Source: a virus. From it: a DNA stretch of 22,338 nucleotides. Made by a program: the position numbers and the translations under genes. Where the stretch lies: the IMG/VR virus record IMGVR_UViG_3300048904_000170, positions 1 through 22,338 of that record, one strand, 5' to 3'. Below, piece by piece: positions 4,960 through 11,303 of the stretch (the first letter of the stretch is position 1; each line of letters starts with the position of its first letter). Below the pieces are notes generated by a model. It saw only the letters and a list, made by a program, of their open reading frames with translations. It ran no database searches and had not been told where the DNA came from.

Positions 4960-5511
4960 CTACTTGGCGGAAGAAAGCCTTCGATTTTCCTTCCTAACCC
5001 AAGCATTATAGGCTTTGACGATCACAATAAAGAACTTGTGTTCTCCATCATCTTCGCCATAATCAACCCATTCTTTTTCTTCGTCCCATAGCCTCTGAAG
5101 AAAGCCTCTGACATCCTTTGGTCCATTTTTAGTTCCGTTGTAATCCCAATCGCTCTCTAAGATTACTCCGGCAGTCTGCCAACGTTCCAAAGCGTCATTT
5201 GGCTTCCAGTCAAGTTCACGAAGGAACCAACTAGGAAAGCGCAAAACCATCTTGTTGTTTTTAGAAGGTCCTGGCTTCTTGGGCTTTTCAACATTACTTG
5301 GCAAGTCTTCCCTTAATTCATGAGGCAGAGGAGCGCTTAGAAACAAGCGATCAACAAGCTTTCTAAGGTCCTGAATAGACATTCTGTTTTCATAGTCATC
5401 AGTTCCCGTCAACTCTCCGAATTTATCAACAAGAGACTGACGATGCCTATTGTATAGAAGTCCATGAAAAATGATCATCAATTGATCAGCCGTGATCTTT
5501 TCTAAGTTCAT
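4960..5511 (-). CDS. Phage protein of unknown function, 183 residues
   Basis: Soluble, highly charged protein with no domain that I recognise. The N-terminal half is helical (ITADQLMIIFHGLLYNRHRQ) with RKLVDRLFLSAPLPHELRED. A Lys/Pro-rich spacer (EKPKKPGPSKNNK) divides it from a Trp-rich C-terminal half (PSWFLRELDWKPNDALERW, then KAYNAWVRKENRRL). The layout suggests two small domains joined by a flexible linker. The ATG at 5511 has only a weak purine-rich site (GAGA). The preceding 50 bases hold a short ACTACAGCAACC direct repeat. It is the last coding gene before the tRNA-Gln/endolysin segment. Confidence 0.75.
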   Translation of the reverse strand: MNLEKITADQLMIIFHGLLYNRHRQSLVDKFGELTGTDDYENRMSIQDLRKLVDRLFLSAPLPHELREDLPSNVEKPKKPGPSKNNKMVLRFPSWFLRELDWKPNDALERWQTAGVILESDWDYNGTKNGPKDVRGFLQRLWDEEKEWVDYGEDDGEHKFFIVIVKAYNAWVRKENRRLSSAK

Positions 5512-5561
5512 AGTAGTTCTCGCTGTTGCTGTAGTGGTTGCTGTAGTAGTTAGTTTTGAAC

Positions 5562-5753
5562 TTACGCCAAGTAAGCACTTCCAACTAAGTTCACGCGCTT
5601 CTTGGTCTTAGGCTTTGGTGAAGCCTCATCCAAGCCCGGAACTAAATTAGTCTCAGGCAAGTCTTCGTCTTCAGTAACCGATTGATCTGCATCGACATGG
5701 TCGCATGCATCGATATCCTTTTCAGGATCATCTTCAACTTGCTTCTTTTTCAT
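5562..5753 (-). CDS. Small acidic, probably disordered protein
   Basis: 63 residues. The first 40 are rich in Asp and Glu (DDPEKDIDACDHVDADQ, TEDEDLPET) and the tail is basic (PKPKTKKRVNLVG), giving a strong charge split. It is probably disordered. No family is recognised. Phage proteins of this type sometimes act as DNA mimics or partner-binding adaptors, but nothing here shows that. AAGGAA lies about ten bases before the ATG. The first 20 bases overlap the end of the upstream Cys-rich gene. Confidence 0.6.
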   Translation of the reverse strand: MKKKQVEDDPEKDIDACDHVDADQSVTEDEDLPETNLVPGLDEASPKPKTKKRVNLVGSAYLA

Positions 5754-5970
5754 GACGCCAATTTCCTTCAGGATAGAAGTCTAGGATACAGGTAATTGGT
5801 CCAGTTGACTGGACTTTTTCTGCATGTTGCGCACACAAAGCTTGAATTTCATCAGTAAAACATACGCACCCCATAGGAGTATGAAAGACGCCAACGGCCG
5901 GATTTGAACAGCCAAACCTGCATTTCAGTTGCTTAAGTTTATACTGTTCTATGAGAAACACAATATTCAT
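5734..5970 (-). CDS. Small zinc-ribbon-like protein
   Basis: 78 residues from ATG 5970. It contains KCRFGCSNPAVGVFHTPMGC followed by VCF, then ALCAQHAEK. The Cys-x3-Cys, Gly-Cys-Val-Cys and Cys-x2-His groups are spaced like a structural zinc site. The layout C..C..PAVGV...P.GC.C....ALC..H is one I have seen in unannotated phage proteins. No function is known to me. The start is fixed by an ATGA overlap with the DUF3309 stop. A longer frame opening at 6045 would lie inside the DUF3309 gene. It is part of a small-gene string. Confidence 0.7.
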   Translation of the reverse strand: MNIVFLIEQYKLKQLKCRFGCSNPAVGVFHTPMGCVCFTDEIQALCAQHAEKVQSTGPITCILDFYPEGNWRHEKEAS

Positions 5971-6125
5971 AATCTGCCCGTCAAGAGCAGAATTAAGAGA
6001 ATCAACACGATCAATCCAGCACCACCACTTGGGCCATAACCCCAACTAGCAGAGTAAGGATAAACCGGAAGGGCTCCGATCAAGACGATGATCAGTAGAA
6101 TGAGTAGAATTAAGCCGACGTTCAT
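5967..6125 (-). CDS. DUF3309 small membrane protein
   Basis: 52 residues from ATG 6125. A hydrophobic helix (residues 3-18, GLILLILLIIVLIGALP) is followed by a short loop with the family hallmark SWGYGPSGG (about 27-35), then a second hydrophobic helix (LIVLILLILLLTG). This fits DUF3309, a family of about 50-residue proteins common in alpha- and betaproteobacterial chromosomes. Its function is unknown. GGAGAG lies six bases before the ATG, and the stop overlaps the next start as ATGA. The frame continues open upstream to 6278 but that part lies in another gene and has no SD. Its presence in a phage suggests capture from a host. Confidence 0.88.
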   Translation of the reverse strand: MNVGLILLILLIIVLIGALPVYPYSASWGYGPSGGAGLIVLILLILLLTGRL

Positions 6126-6141
6126 TTTGATCTCTCCATAA

Positions 6142-6378
6142 TTAATGTCTTTTCTTAGCTCGCTTTGCCATATTACCATGTAGTTCTTGTCTAGCAAAAT
6201 GCACCGCCTCGCGCCAGCTAATCTTGCGGAGGGGTTTTGCAGGAACAGCGCGGGATGTGGTGCTGGTAACAACCTCACGAGAAGGCTCAGAAAAGACGCG
6301 CTTCACTTCACGAAGCAAACGGGCATAATTACGATTTGCAGCGCGATAAGTTGAAGCCTCTCTAGCTTTACCAGACAT
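6142..6378 (-). CDS. Small basic protein of unknown function
   Basis: 78 residues, strongly basic (REVKRVFSEPSREV near the middle, NMAKRAKKRH at the end), probably helical at both ends with an STTSRAVPAKP linker. It may bind nucleic acid by charge alone, but no motif is recognised. AGGA lies seven bases before the ATG at 6378, inside the last codons of the YkgJ-like gene, which it overlaps by 11 bases. Confidence 0.65.
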   Translation of the reverse strand: MSGKAREASTYRAANRNYARLLREVKRVFSEPSREVVTSTTSRAVPAKPLRKISWREAVHFARQELHGNMAKRAKKRH

Positions 6379-6859
6379 TGGAAATTCCTAAGGCTGAAAA
6401 TATATCGGAAGGTTCAGGGTTAAAATCATCAAGATCAAAGCCGACAATACTAGCCCAAACGCTTACCAAATCTTGCGCCTCTTTTGTATCCCATGCAAGC
6501 TTTATTTCTGGCCGAAAACTTTCCTCTCGTGTATCGCAGCCAAATTCTTTCACACATTCATATGGTTTAAATCCAGATGAATGAATTTGACAGAGTTTAT
6601 TTTCATCGAGAAATGTACAAGTTCCTAAAGGTTGACCGAAGTCTCTTTCGTCATCTGTTAATGCGTTCTTACTCTCCATGCCAATTGCTGCCGGAGCAAG
6701 AACATAAATGTTTCTGAAAGCGGTCTCAACCCACCAATCAATCATTAATCTATGAGCATATCCAGACTTGATTGCCCTTTCTGCTTCATCAGGCATCATC
6801 CATCCGGGATTCCAAGTGCAACACTTTTTACATTTGTCACAAGCGCATGATTTGAACAT
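6368..6859 (-). CDS. YkgJ-like cysteine-cluster protein (zinc/iron-chelating domain)
   Basis: 163 residues. The N-terminus has CACDKCKKCCTWNPGWM (Cys5, 7, 10, 13, 14). A second cluster follows in GTCTFLDENKLCQIHSSG (Cys81, Cys90, His93) and PYECVKEFGC (Cys102, Cys108). The order CxxCC, then C-x-FL....C.IH...KP..C, is the pattern of the YkgJ zinc/iron-chelating domain family. The biochemical role of that family is poorly defined, with metal binding predicted. An ideal AGGAGG lies six bases before the ATG, one of the strongest ribosome sites in the window, so high expression is likely. The stop is overlapped by the next gene. Why a phage carries such a protein is unclear. Many short phage proteins here have Cys clusters. 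Confidence 0.75.
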   Translation of the reverse strand: MFKSCACDKCKKCCTWNPGWMMPDEAERAIKSGYAHRLMIDWWVETAFRNIYVLAPAAIGMESKNALTDDERDFGQPLGTCTFLDENKLCQIHSSGFKPYECVKEFGCDTREESFRPEIKLAWDTKEAQDLVSVWASIVGFDLDDFNPEPSDIFSALGISNVW

Positions 6860-7012
6860 TTATGGCCTCCTGGCACATGCCCAACCTTCGAATCCTCGTG
6901 ACAGAATAGCTATCTCGTTTTCATGGCATTGTGGTCTTGTCTTTACAAGGATAAAAATCGAAAGGGCTCCAAGCACAACACCAATTGCTACTGCTATTAG
7001 ATTATACTTCAT
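6860..7012 (-). CDS. 50-residue single-pass membrane protein
   Basis: The ORF starts at ATG 7012 with AAGGA seven bases upstream. After MKYN, residues 5-23 (LIAVAIGVVLGALSIFILV) form a clear membrane helix. The short soluble tail holds Cys29 and ends GFEGWACARRP. The TAA stop touches the ATG of the YkgJ-like gene, and its last codons contain that gene's AGGAGG. The layout, a membrane helix followed by a short domain with two cysteines and a final G-W/F-A-C element, is frequent among unannotated phage proteins. Function is unknown. Confidence 0.72.
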   Translation of the reverse strand: MKYNLIAVAIGVVLGALSIFILVKTRPQCHENEIAILSRGFEGWACARRP

Positions 7013-7040
7013 ATTGCGATCCTTAATATTCATATGATAA

Positions 7041-7125
7041 TGGTGCCCTCACCGAGATTCGAACTCGGACGGCATAAGCCATCTGATTTTAAGTCAGACA
7101 TGTCTACCTGTTCCATCATGAGGGC
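7041..7125 (-). tRNA. tRNA-Leu(TAA)
   Basis: Acceptor GCCCTCA/TGAGGGC, discriminator A and an encoded CCA are all present on the minus strand. The anticodon stem TCTGA/TCAGA encloses CTTAAAA, giving TAA with A37. A long variable arm (TGGC..TATGCC) marks a class II tRNA, and the T arm is CCGAG-TTCGAAT-CTCGG. It decodes UUA, and by wobble UUG. These codons suit an AT-richer phage in a GC-richer host. Confidence 0.96.
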
Positions 7126-7131
7126 AATTCA

Positions 7132-7326
7132 TTACAATGAAGCGGTAATTGTATTTATAGCCCAAATGAGCGCAAACGCGGCAAGCACTATAGCCATAAC
7201 AGTAAAGAGCGTTCTGATTATATCAGCCCAAGTCTCCTTAGAGAGGTCCTTTATTATAAAAACAAACACTACAAAGAAGGCTATTATTACAGCCCAGGCT
7301 ATATATAATTCTATATGACTATTCAT
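7132..7326 (-). CDS. Two-pass small membrane protein, holin-like topology
   Basis: 64 residues with two membrane helices, about 6-25 (ELYIAWAVIIAFFVVFVFII) and 38-58 (RTLFTVMAIVLAAFALIWAI). They are joined by a short charged loop (KDLSKETWADI). Size and two-helix topology fit class II holins, and no other holin candidate is near the endolysin. However, the gene lies 2.3 kb upstream of the endolysin in transcription order and has no C-terminal charged tail. The holin assignment is therefore only a possibility. Its start overlaps the stop of the HTH gene by eight bases. GGAG is about 13 bases upstream, rather far. Confidence 0.65.
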   Translation of the reverse strand: MNSHIELYIAWAVIIAFFVVFVFIIKDLSKETWADIIRTLFTVMAIVLAAFALIWAINTITASL

Positions 7327-7594
7327 ATCGATTAGTATACTCCGTATCGAAATATATACCGAACTTCTGTTTCATCTGAGCGATGATCTTTTCATAGTTG
7401 TCTGGCCCAAGGTAAGCCAACAGCAAAGCAAAGTTTGCTGCTCTACTTGGAACGTTGGTCTTGCCAGTAGTGTAGTTGTACACGTTTTGCGGATGATATC
7501 CGGTCAGAAGACCAAACCTATTTGCTGTTATACCACCGGCATTCAGAAGTTCCTTGAACTTTTCTTTGTCGATTGTTGCAAGAGTTCTAGGCAT
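7319..7594 (-). CDS. XRE-like helix-turn-helix DNA-binding protein
   Basis: 91 residues. Residues 12-62 fit a lambda-repressor/XRE-type HTH. FKELLNAGGITANRFGLLTG is helices 1-2, YHPQNVYNYTTGKTNVP carries the recognition helix with the typical N..V/I..Y..G segment, and the closing helix is FALLLAYLGPD. The rest (NYEKIIAQMKQKFGIYF) may dimerise. It probably regulates phage transcription, and palindromes near 14526-15249 or 12181-12214 are possible operators, though no specific link is shown. AAGGGA lies before the ATG. Its stop overlaps the two-pass membrane gene. Confidence 0.72.
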   Translation of the reverse strand: MPRTLATIDKEKFKELLNAGGITANRFGLLTGYHPQNVYNYTTGKTNVPSRAANFALLLAYLGPDNYEKIIAQMKQKFGIYFDTEYTNRYE

Positions 7595-7610
7595 TATTAT
7601 AATCCCTTAA

Positions 7611-7940
7611 TTATGGAAGCAATTCTTCAAGCAAAGGGTCCTGCTCAACAAGCCATGATCTAGAACAAACATAGAAAGATTTTGGCCTTTGATCAGGAAC
7701 ATTCCATTCAGCAAGCTCTTGATCGCGCGGATGGGCAATGCCGGCAGCATCAAAAGGACCATTTGACACAACACAAACGCCATAGTGCTTTTCTGTGCGA
7801 GTAACATCAAACTTTTCAAGATAGTCTTTCATATCTGTAATGCCGCGGACTTTGATAATTTGTCCGTTTTCAGATGCCAGACGAAAGAAATCTTGCTTAT
7901 ATGGCGTATTAAGAGATACTGGATTGCAGTAAATGCCCAT
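7611..7940 (-). CDS. Phage protein of unknown function, 109 residues
   Basis: Soluble mixed alpha/beta protein with no recognised family. Notable segments are IIKVRGITDMKDYLEKFDV, HYGVCVVSNGPFDAAG and PKSFYVCSRSWLVEQD. GGAG lies eight bases before the ATG at 7940. It stands a few bases downstream of the zinc-ribbon gene and upstream of the HTH gene in the leftward string. The 3' end overlaps nothing. Confidence 0.72.
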   Translation of the reverse strand: MGIYCNPVSLNTPYKQDFFRLASENGQIIKVRGITDMKDYLEKFDVTRTEKHYGVCVVSNGPFDAAGIAHPRDQELAEWNVPDQRPKSFYVCSRSWLVEQDPLLEELLP

Positions 7941-7954
7941 TATATTAACTCCGT

Positions 7955-8266
7955 TTAGCCACAGCCTTTATTCCAACCACAGTCTTCACAAGTCTCGCAT
8001 GTGCCAGTCCGGCGCAAGTTGAAGCTTCCGCATTGCTCACAAGCGTTGCCTGTAAAGCCGCTATTCCGAGCAATCTCGGACTGCGTCAACGTGGATACGG
8101 TTGACCGAGCCGGCACATCGGGCTTGTGCTCAAGCGCACGAACCTTCTCAAGCTGGCGTTCGATTACTTCGCTAATATATTCGACATTCCCCTGATGCAG
8201 CGCAGCCGCATGAAAGGAGCGAATGTTGCCGGTTTTGGGATCAATCGCCACTAGAAGAAACGACAT
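7955..8266 (-). CDS. Small protein with C-terminal zinc ribbon
   Basis: 103 residues from ATG 8266, chosen because GAGGT lies nine bases upstream. A frame start at 8281 has no SD. The N-terminal half (FLLVAIDPKTGNIRSFHAAA) is beta-like, and the middle helix is ISEVIERQLEKVRALE. The last 30 residues form a rubredoxin-type ribbon: CEQCGSFNLRRTGTC, then CEDCGWNKGC. Such C-terminal ribbons of the form C..CGS..L.RTGTC..C.DCG are widespread in phage proteins and in the tails of some ribonucleotide reductases. They can bind nucleic acid or a protein partner. No enzymatic domain is present. It overlaps the upstream gene by 26 bases. Confidence 0.72.
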   Translation of the reverse strand: MSFLLVAIDPKTGNIRSFHAAALHQGNVEYISEVIERQLEKVRALEHKPDVPARSTVSTLTQSEIARNSGFTGNACEQCGSFNLRRTGTCETCEDCGWNKGCG

Positions 8267-8489
8267 TTTGGTCAACCTCATTTGGTAACAAGCGGTAAAT
8301 CGCTTTGCAAAGGTCCTTTGCTTGATTATAAGTCATTGCAACAATGTCTATTGTTGATCCTAAGCCCTTTTGATAAAGGGCAATCATTTCAAGAATGTCG
8401 TCTTGTTTAACACGAACATCATCGCAATCGTCATCTGATAGGATAAATTCTTTTGTGTTTTCAACAAACGCATCTTTTAAAGATGTCAT
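8241..8489 (-). CDS. Small helical phage protein of unknown function
   Basis: 82 residues with acidic and helical segments (SLKDAFVENTKEFILSDDDC, ILEMIALYQKGL, NQAKDLCKAIYRLLP). No function is recognised. GGAAGGA lies ten bases before ATG 8489, and the start overlaps the preceding stop as ATGA. It belongs to a coupled run of four genes (9131 to 8241). Confidence 0.7.
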   Translation of the reverse strand: MTSLKDAFVENTKEFILSDDDCDDVRVKQDDILEMIALYQKGLGSTIDIVAMTYNQAKDLCKAIYRLLPNEVDQNVVSSSGD

Positions 8490-8707
8490 CTTTTCGATCC
8501 TTCCTTTTCGATGGCATCGAAAATCATGTGAGCGGTCGCGTCACATATACCGCAAACTAGCCCAATGCCATCACATTCGTTATGTGGCAGTCGTTTAACC
8601 AAATAGTGTTCATGATTGCGACGACAAAGGATTTGTCTTATAGCAACTACGCAAGGAACCTTGCGGAGTATAACCGCTTTGCCGCGTTCGTCTTCGTTTA
8701 CGTTCAC
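8486..8707 (-). CDS. Small Cys-containing phage protein of unknown function
   Basis: 73 residues with cysteines near 19, 28, 45, 52 and 55 (VPCVVAIRQILCRRNHEHYL, NECDGIGLVCGICDATAH). They are possibly a zinc site, although the spacing does not match a family I know. Start and stop both form four-base ATGA overlaps with neighbours, indicating coupled translation. Confidence 0.68.
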   Translation of the reverse strand: MNVNEDERGKAVILRKVPCVVAIRQILCRRNHEHYLVKRLPHNECDGIGLVCGICDATAHMIFDAIEKEGSKR

Positions 8708-8994
8708 TTCTGAATTCCAATCGCTTCTTCAATAACATTAACAAGCTTGTTTCTGATAGCGCCGATGTCGTCTGCTTCAAAAAGCGTAACTAAGGTATCC
8801 CTTACAAGATAGAGAGTTTGAAGCAATTTATCGTGCTCTTTATACCAATATGGATCGCGCTTTTTCTCGAAAATGTTTAACATTTGGTAAACGGCATCAT
8901 CGCTGAAATTTATACCGCCTCCATTAATGTTGACCATTCCTCCATTAACACTTGTGACTTTAGACTTAACTTTCAACTTTTCGGTCTTAATCAT
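8704..8994 (-). CDS. Small phage protein of unknown function
   Basis: 96 residues from ATG 8994, chosen because GGAGGA lies eight bases upstream and the ATG overlaps the stop of the tiny membrane gene (ATGA). A frame opening at 9015 is less likely. The N-terminus is basic (MIKTEKLKVKSKVTSVNGG) with a Gly/Asn-rich turn (GGMVNINGGGINF). The rest is helical with an amphipathic DKLLQTLYLVRDTLVTLFEA segment. Function is unknown. Confidence 0.7.
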   Translation of the reverse strand: MIKTEKLKVKSKVTSVNGGMVNINGGGINFSDDAVYQMLNIFEKKRDPYWYKEHDKLLQTLYLVRDTLVTLFEADDIGAIRNKLVNVIEEAIGIQK

Positions 8995-9131
8995 AGTCCA
9001 TTCCTCCGCATCCAACTAAGGATGTCCTGGCCGGAAAAGAACACAACAGCCAACAATACAAAGAGGCTAGGCAAGACGCGACCAGTTCCCATAAGCAAAC
9101 CTGCAAGGAAAGCTAAGGCTAGATTAAACAT
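8991..9131 (-). CDS. 46-residue membrane protein
   Basis: The ORF begins MFNLALAFLAGLLMG at ATG 9131 and has two hydrophobic stretches (residues 2-15, then 19-33 VLPSLFVLLAVVFFS). It ends in a short polar tail (WMRRNGL). AGGAG lies about ten bases upstream. The start touches the stop of the 37-residue ORF (TAAATG), and the stop overlaps the next gene as ATGA. The tail encodes the next gene's GGAGGA site, a strong sign of real translation. Two closely spaced helices plus a basic C-terminus would suit a small holin-like or toxin-like peptide, but this is speculative. Confidence 0.65.
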   Translation of the reverse strand: MFNLALAFLAGLLMGTGRVLPSLFVLLAVVFFSGQDILSWMRRNGL

Positions 9132-9245
9132 TTACTTTCCACTCCTATTAGCCATTTCTATGAATGCAGCCAAGATGGCAAAGAAGAGCAGTAATACCAA
9201 AAAGGAAAACTGCCCGTCAGTGTATACCCACAAATGATTCTGCAT
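9132..9245 (-). CDS. 37-residue membrane protein
   Basis: The ORF starts MQNHLWVYTDGQFSF and continues through one hydrophobic helix (FLVLLLFFAILAAFIEM) to NRSGK. It ends in TAA that touches the ATG of the 46-residue gene. The topology is a short soluble N-terminus, one helix, and a short basic end. No good Shine-Dalgarno precedes ATG 9245 (upstream is CACTTTGCAATAAAAAT), so the start is uncertain. The AGGAG for the next gene is inside its last codons. The hydrophobic reading frame and the tight junction are the evidence. Confidence 0.5.
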   Translation of the reverse strand: MQNHLWVYTDGQFSFLVLLLFFAILAAFIEMANRSGK

Positions 9246-9265
9246 ATTTTTATTGCAAAGTGCGC

Positions 9266-10285
9266 TTACTTCTTCGAAGCTTCTTTGTTAGCAGCTTCCC
9301 TAACCTTATTCCATTGAATAAGGAGAGATTCAATATCAGAATCCTCTAGAAGAGCTTCGACCGAATCATGCTCGCCACTAGGAACATACTTGAACAAAAT
9401 CTGAGCGATCTTGCGTGTTGCGTTAATCTTGTTGATATTGTTGACCTTCTTTTTCCGAGGCTCAGGCTCCGCATCCAAGTCCCGCTCCACCTTGGCCCGC
9501 TGGCGCCCCGGCGACAGGCCACGCAACGTGTCCAGATAGGTCCCCTTGTCCAGATGCGTCCCCTTGATCGTTGCCAGAACATCCGGCTCAATCTCTTTAC
9601 CGCGCTTATGATCTGCCTTGATTGAACTCTCGCTTCGTCCAGTCTGCGCAGCAGTCTTCTTATAGAAGTCCCTCTCGTCTTCTGTTGACTCATCACGAGG
9701 CGGTGGAGGAACATCACTTTCGATTTTGAAGAACGTGTCATTGTTGTCATCTGGTTCCATTTGAACAGGAACATCAGATTCGTCTGGAATGTAGACATTA
9801 TTATCAGACAGAACTTCGTCATCAAGAACATCAATCGGAGTGTTCTCCGGATGATCTTGAACAGGCGAGAAAGTCTCAACGGCTACGCCGTTGATAATAT
9901 CATATAACTGCTTCTTTCGTGCAATAGATCGCGCACGCTCAGCAGCAGACAACTCAGCACGACAGAGATTTTCATCAATCATGGCCAATTCGGCATGCAA
10001 GTCGTCATCATCGACAACAACGCACGGAACCGTCTCGGAACCCATGATCTTAAGCGCTTCCAGACGATGGCGCCCAAGAGTGACTTCCCAACCATTAACA
10101 AATTGATTAGGGGCAGTCTCAATCTTGGTCGGACGAACACGAAGCGGGTGAAGCAAACCAACTTCTTCAATTGACATTCTTATCGCACCGATGGTGCGTT
10201 CATCCAGCTTACGGGCATCCTTACGGGAAATAATCTTCTCGATAGGAAGATCAATCGGCATATCCATTTCGACTGTCGTTGACAT
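9266..10285 (-). CDS. ParB-like nuclease-domain protein
   Basis: 339 residues. Residues 11-110 match the ParB/Sulfiredoxin N-terminal domain: GLLHPLRVRP at 43-52, NGWEVTLGRHRLEALKIMG at 64-82 with the GRHR box, VVVDDDD, and ENLCRAELSAAERARSIARK at 105-124. After an acidic, low-complexity linker (about 140-190, SDVPVQMEPDDNNDTF) comes a second helical part with TGRSESSIKADHKRGKEI, which resembles the ParB HTH region. In ParB family proteins this domain binds CTP and spreads on DNA; in phages it can be a nuclease or a regulator of transcription or replication. No ParA partner is visible. AAGGAG lies seven bases before the ATG, so expression should be high. Acidic runs suggest partner binding. 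Confidence 0.88.
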   Translation of the reverse strand: MSTTVEMDMPIDLPIEKIISRKDARKLDERTIGAIRMSIEEVGLLHPLRVRPTKIETAPNQFVNGWEVTLGRHRLEALKIMGSETVPCVVVDDDDLHAELAMIDENLCRAELSAAERARSIARKKQLYDIINGVAVETFSPVQDHPENTPIDVLDDEVLSDNNVYIPDESDVPVQMEPDDNNDTFFKIESDVPPPPRDESTEDERDFYKKTAAQTGRSESSIKADHKRGKEIEPDVLATIKGTHLDKGTYLDTLRGLSPGRQRAKVERDLDAEPEPRKKKVNNINKINATRKIAQILFKYVPSGEHDSVEALLEDSDIESLLIQWNKVREAANKEASKK

Positions 10286-10298
10286 TTTATTTCTCCTT

Positions 10299-10499
10299 TT
10301 AAGAGATAGAGGAAAACTTCGGACAATGTCCGTCCGTGTTCACATCTCTACAGAATTTAAATTCTTTCTTTGGTCCATCATAAAAATCCAGTCTCACTAC
10401 AGGACTTGCCAAACAAAGGTGGTTATACCAAACATCTCTTCTAGGAGAATTTGGTTCTTTGTTAAGCAAAAACCTACAATTCTTACAAAGGACCATCAT
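10299..10499 (-). CDS. Small Cys-rich zinc-finger-like protein
   Basis: 66 residues with CKNCRFLLN at the start, HLC in the middle and FCRDVNTDGHCPKF near the end. The pattern C..C......C....C......G.C..F is typical of a small phage protein family that I know only as hypothetical. Four to six cysteines probably bind one zinc. AAGGTG lies seven bases before ATG 10499. The gene sits between the coiled-coil protein and the ParB-like gene. Confidence 0.72.
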   Translation of the reverse strand: MMVLCKNCRFLLNKEPNSPRRDVWYNHLCLASPVVRLDFYDGPKKEFKFCRDVNTDGHCPKFSSIS

Positions 10500-10508
10500 T
10501 TGGTCACC

Positions 10509-11303
10509 TTAGCGCTTATTAGTCCCATTTGCGCCAGCATCTTGTGACGGGCCGATGGGCACAGTCTTGCCTTGAAGACTGCGAAAGGAGCTTGCCAATT
10601 CGGCAGCTTCCTTTCCCATGTCCATTACATGGGTTTCAAGTGCAACAACGCGCTTTTCTAGTTCAGAGAACTGCTTTGCAAGCTTCAAATCACCTTCCAT
10701 AGTGGCAGAAATTTGCTTTGCATGTGCATCAAGACGATTTGCTTGATTTGTCAACCTTTGTGCATAAGCATTGATTAAAGATTCATGAACATCAAGACGC
10801 TTTGCCTGTACATTAAGTCTATGTGTATTATTGCCAATATTGTTGTTGGAATCGTTCACAAGCTTAATAATATCGCCTTTACAATCATTTACAAGCTTAA
10901 TGATGTATTCCTCTACAATGCTAATAATAGCAGCTGGCGGTTCAGTAGTTGGCTCAGTAACCGGCTGGCTTACTGGCTCAACAACTGGCTTCGGTGGAAA
11001 ATAAATCCTTCCGAAGTTCTCAACCCGAACGCGCGAAACCATAGTCTTCTTAACGTAACCAAACTCTTCTGCATCTAAAGCCTGCATAGCTTCAGCTACA
11101 GTTTCATCATTATGCCTTTTATGAAACCTACATCCCTTATGGCCCTTAGGGAAGACATCAACAGGCTCATTGTTTTCGTCAACAAGCCTAGTTCCATCTT
11201 TATTAACGGGATAAAGGACCTTTTCTAGAGCTTGCCTAACCGGTTCATTATGCGGTCCAGCAAGTTGCTTACGGTCCTTAAAGGGAGTGATCTTACTTAC
11301 CAT
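10509..11303 (-). CDS. Coiled-coil phage protein with Pro-rich hinge
   Basis: 264 residues from ATG 11303, where AAGGAG precedes the start by about eight bases. The frame opening at 11351 has no SD. The N-terminal 100 residues are basic and compact (MVSKITPFKDRKQL, GHKGCRFHKRHN). Next comes a PKPVVEPVSQPVTEPTTEPP hinge with V-x-x-P-V/T-x-E repeats. Then two copies of IIKLVND are spaced 11 residues apart, and a long coiled coil has heptad-like RLNVQAKRLDVHESLINAY and RLTNQANRLDAHAKQIS repeats. Shape suggests an elongated oligomer, perhaps a structural or tethering protein. It lies in the early or middle arm rather than the tail module, so a fibre function is unlikely. Its start overlaps the upstream gene by 11 bases. 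Confidence 0.75.
   Translation of the reverse strand: MVSKITPFKDRKQLAGPHNEPVRQALEKVLYPVNKDGTRLVDENNEPVDVFPKGHKGCRFHKRHNDETVAEAMQALDAEEFGYVKKTMVSRVRVENFGRIYFPPKPVVEPVSQPVTEPTTEPPAAIISIVEEYIIKLVNDCKGDIIKLVNDSNNNIGNNTHRLNVQAKRLDVHESLINAYAQRLTNQANRLDAHAKQISATMEGDLKLAKQFSELEKRVVALETHVMDMGKEAAELASSFRSLQGKTVPIGPSQDAGANGTNKR

Noticed and set aside
5521-5555. Short direct repeat GTTGCTGTAGTG/A
   Set aside because: Two copies of a 12-base unit in a 50-base spacer are low complexity, and no function is suggested by position.
7034-7318. Rightward ORF of 94 codons
   Set aside because: It reads through the complement of tRNA-Leu and gives the PSPRFELGRHKPSDFKSD peptide that is a well-known false protein from tRNA antisense.
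7132-7326. Firm holin assignment
   Set aside because: Two-helix topology fits, but it is not next to the endolysin and lacks a typical charged tail, so it is listed only as holin-like.
9346-9879. Leftward 177-codon ORF
   Set aside because: It is an Arg/Met-rich shadow frame inside the ParB-like gene, without SD or recognisable fold.
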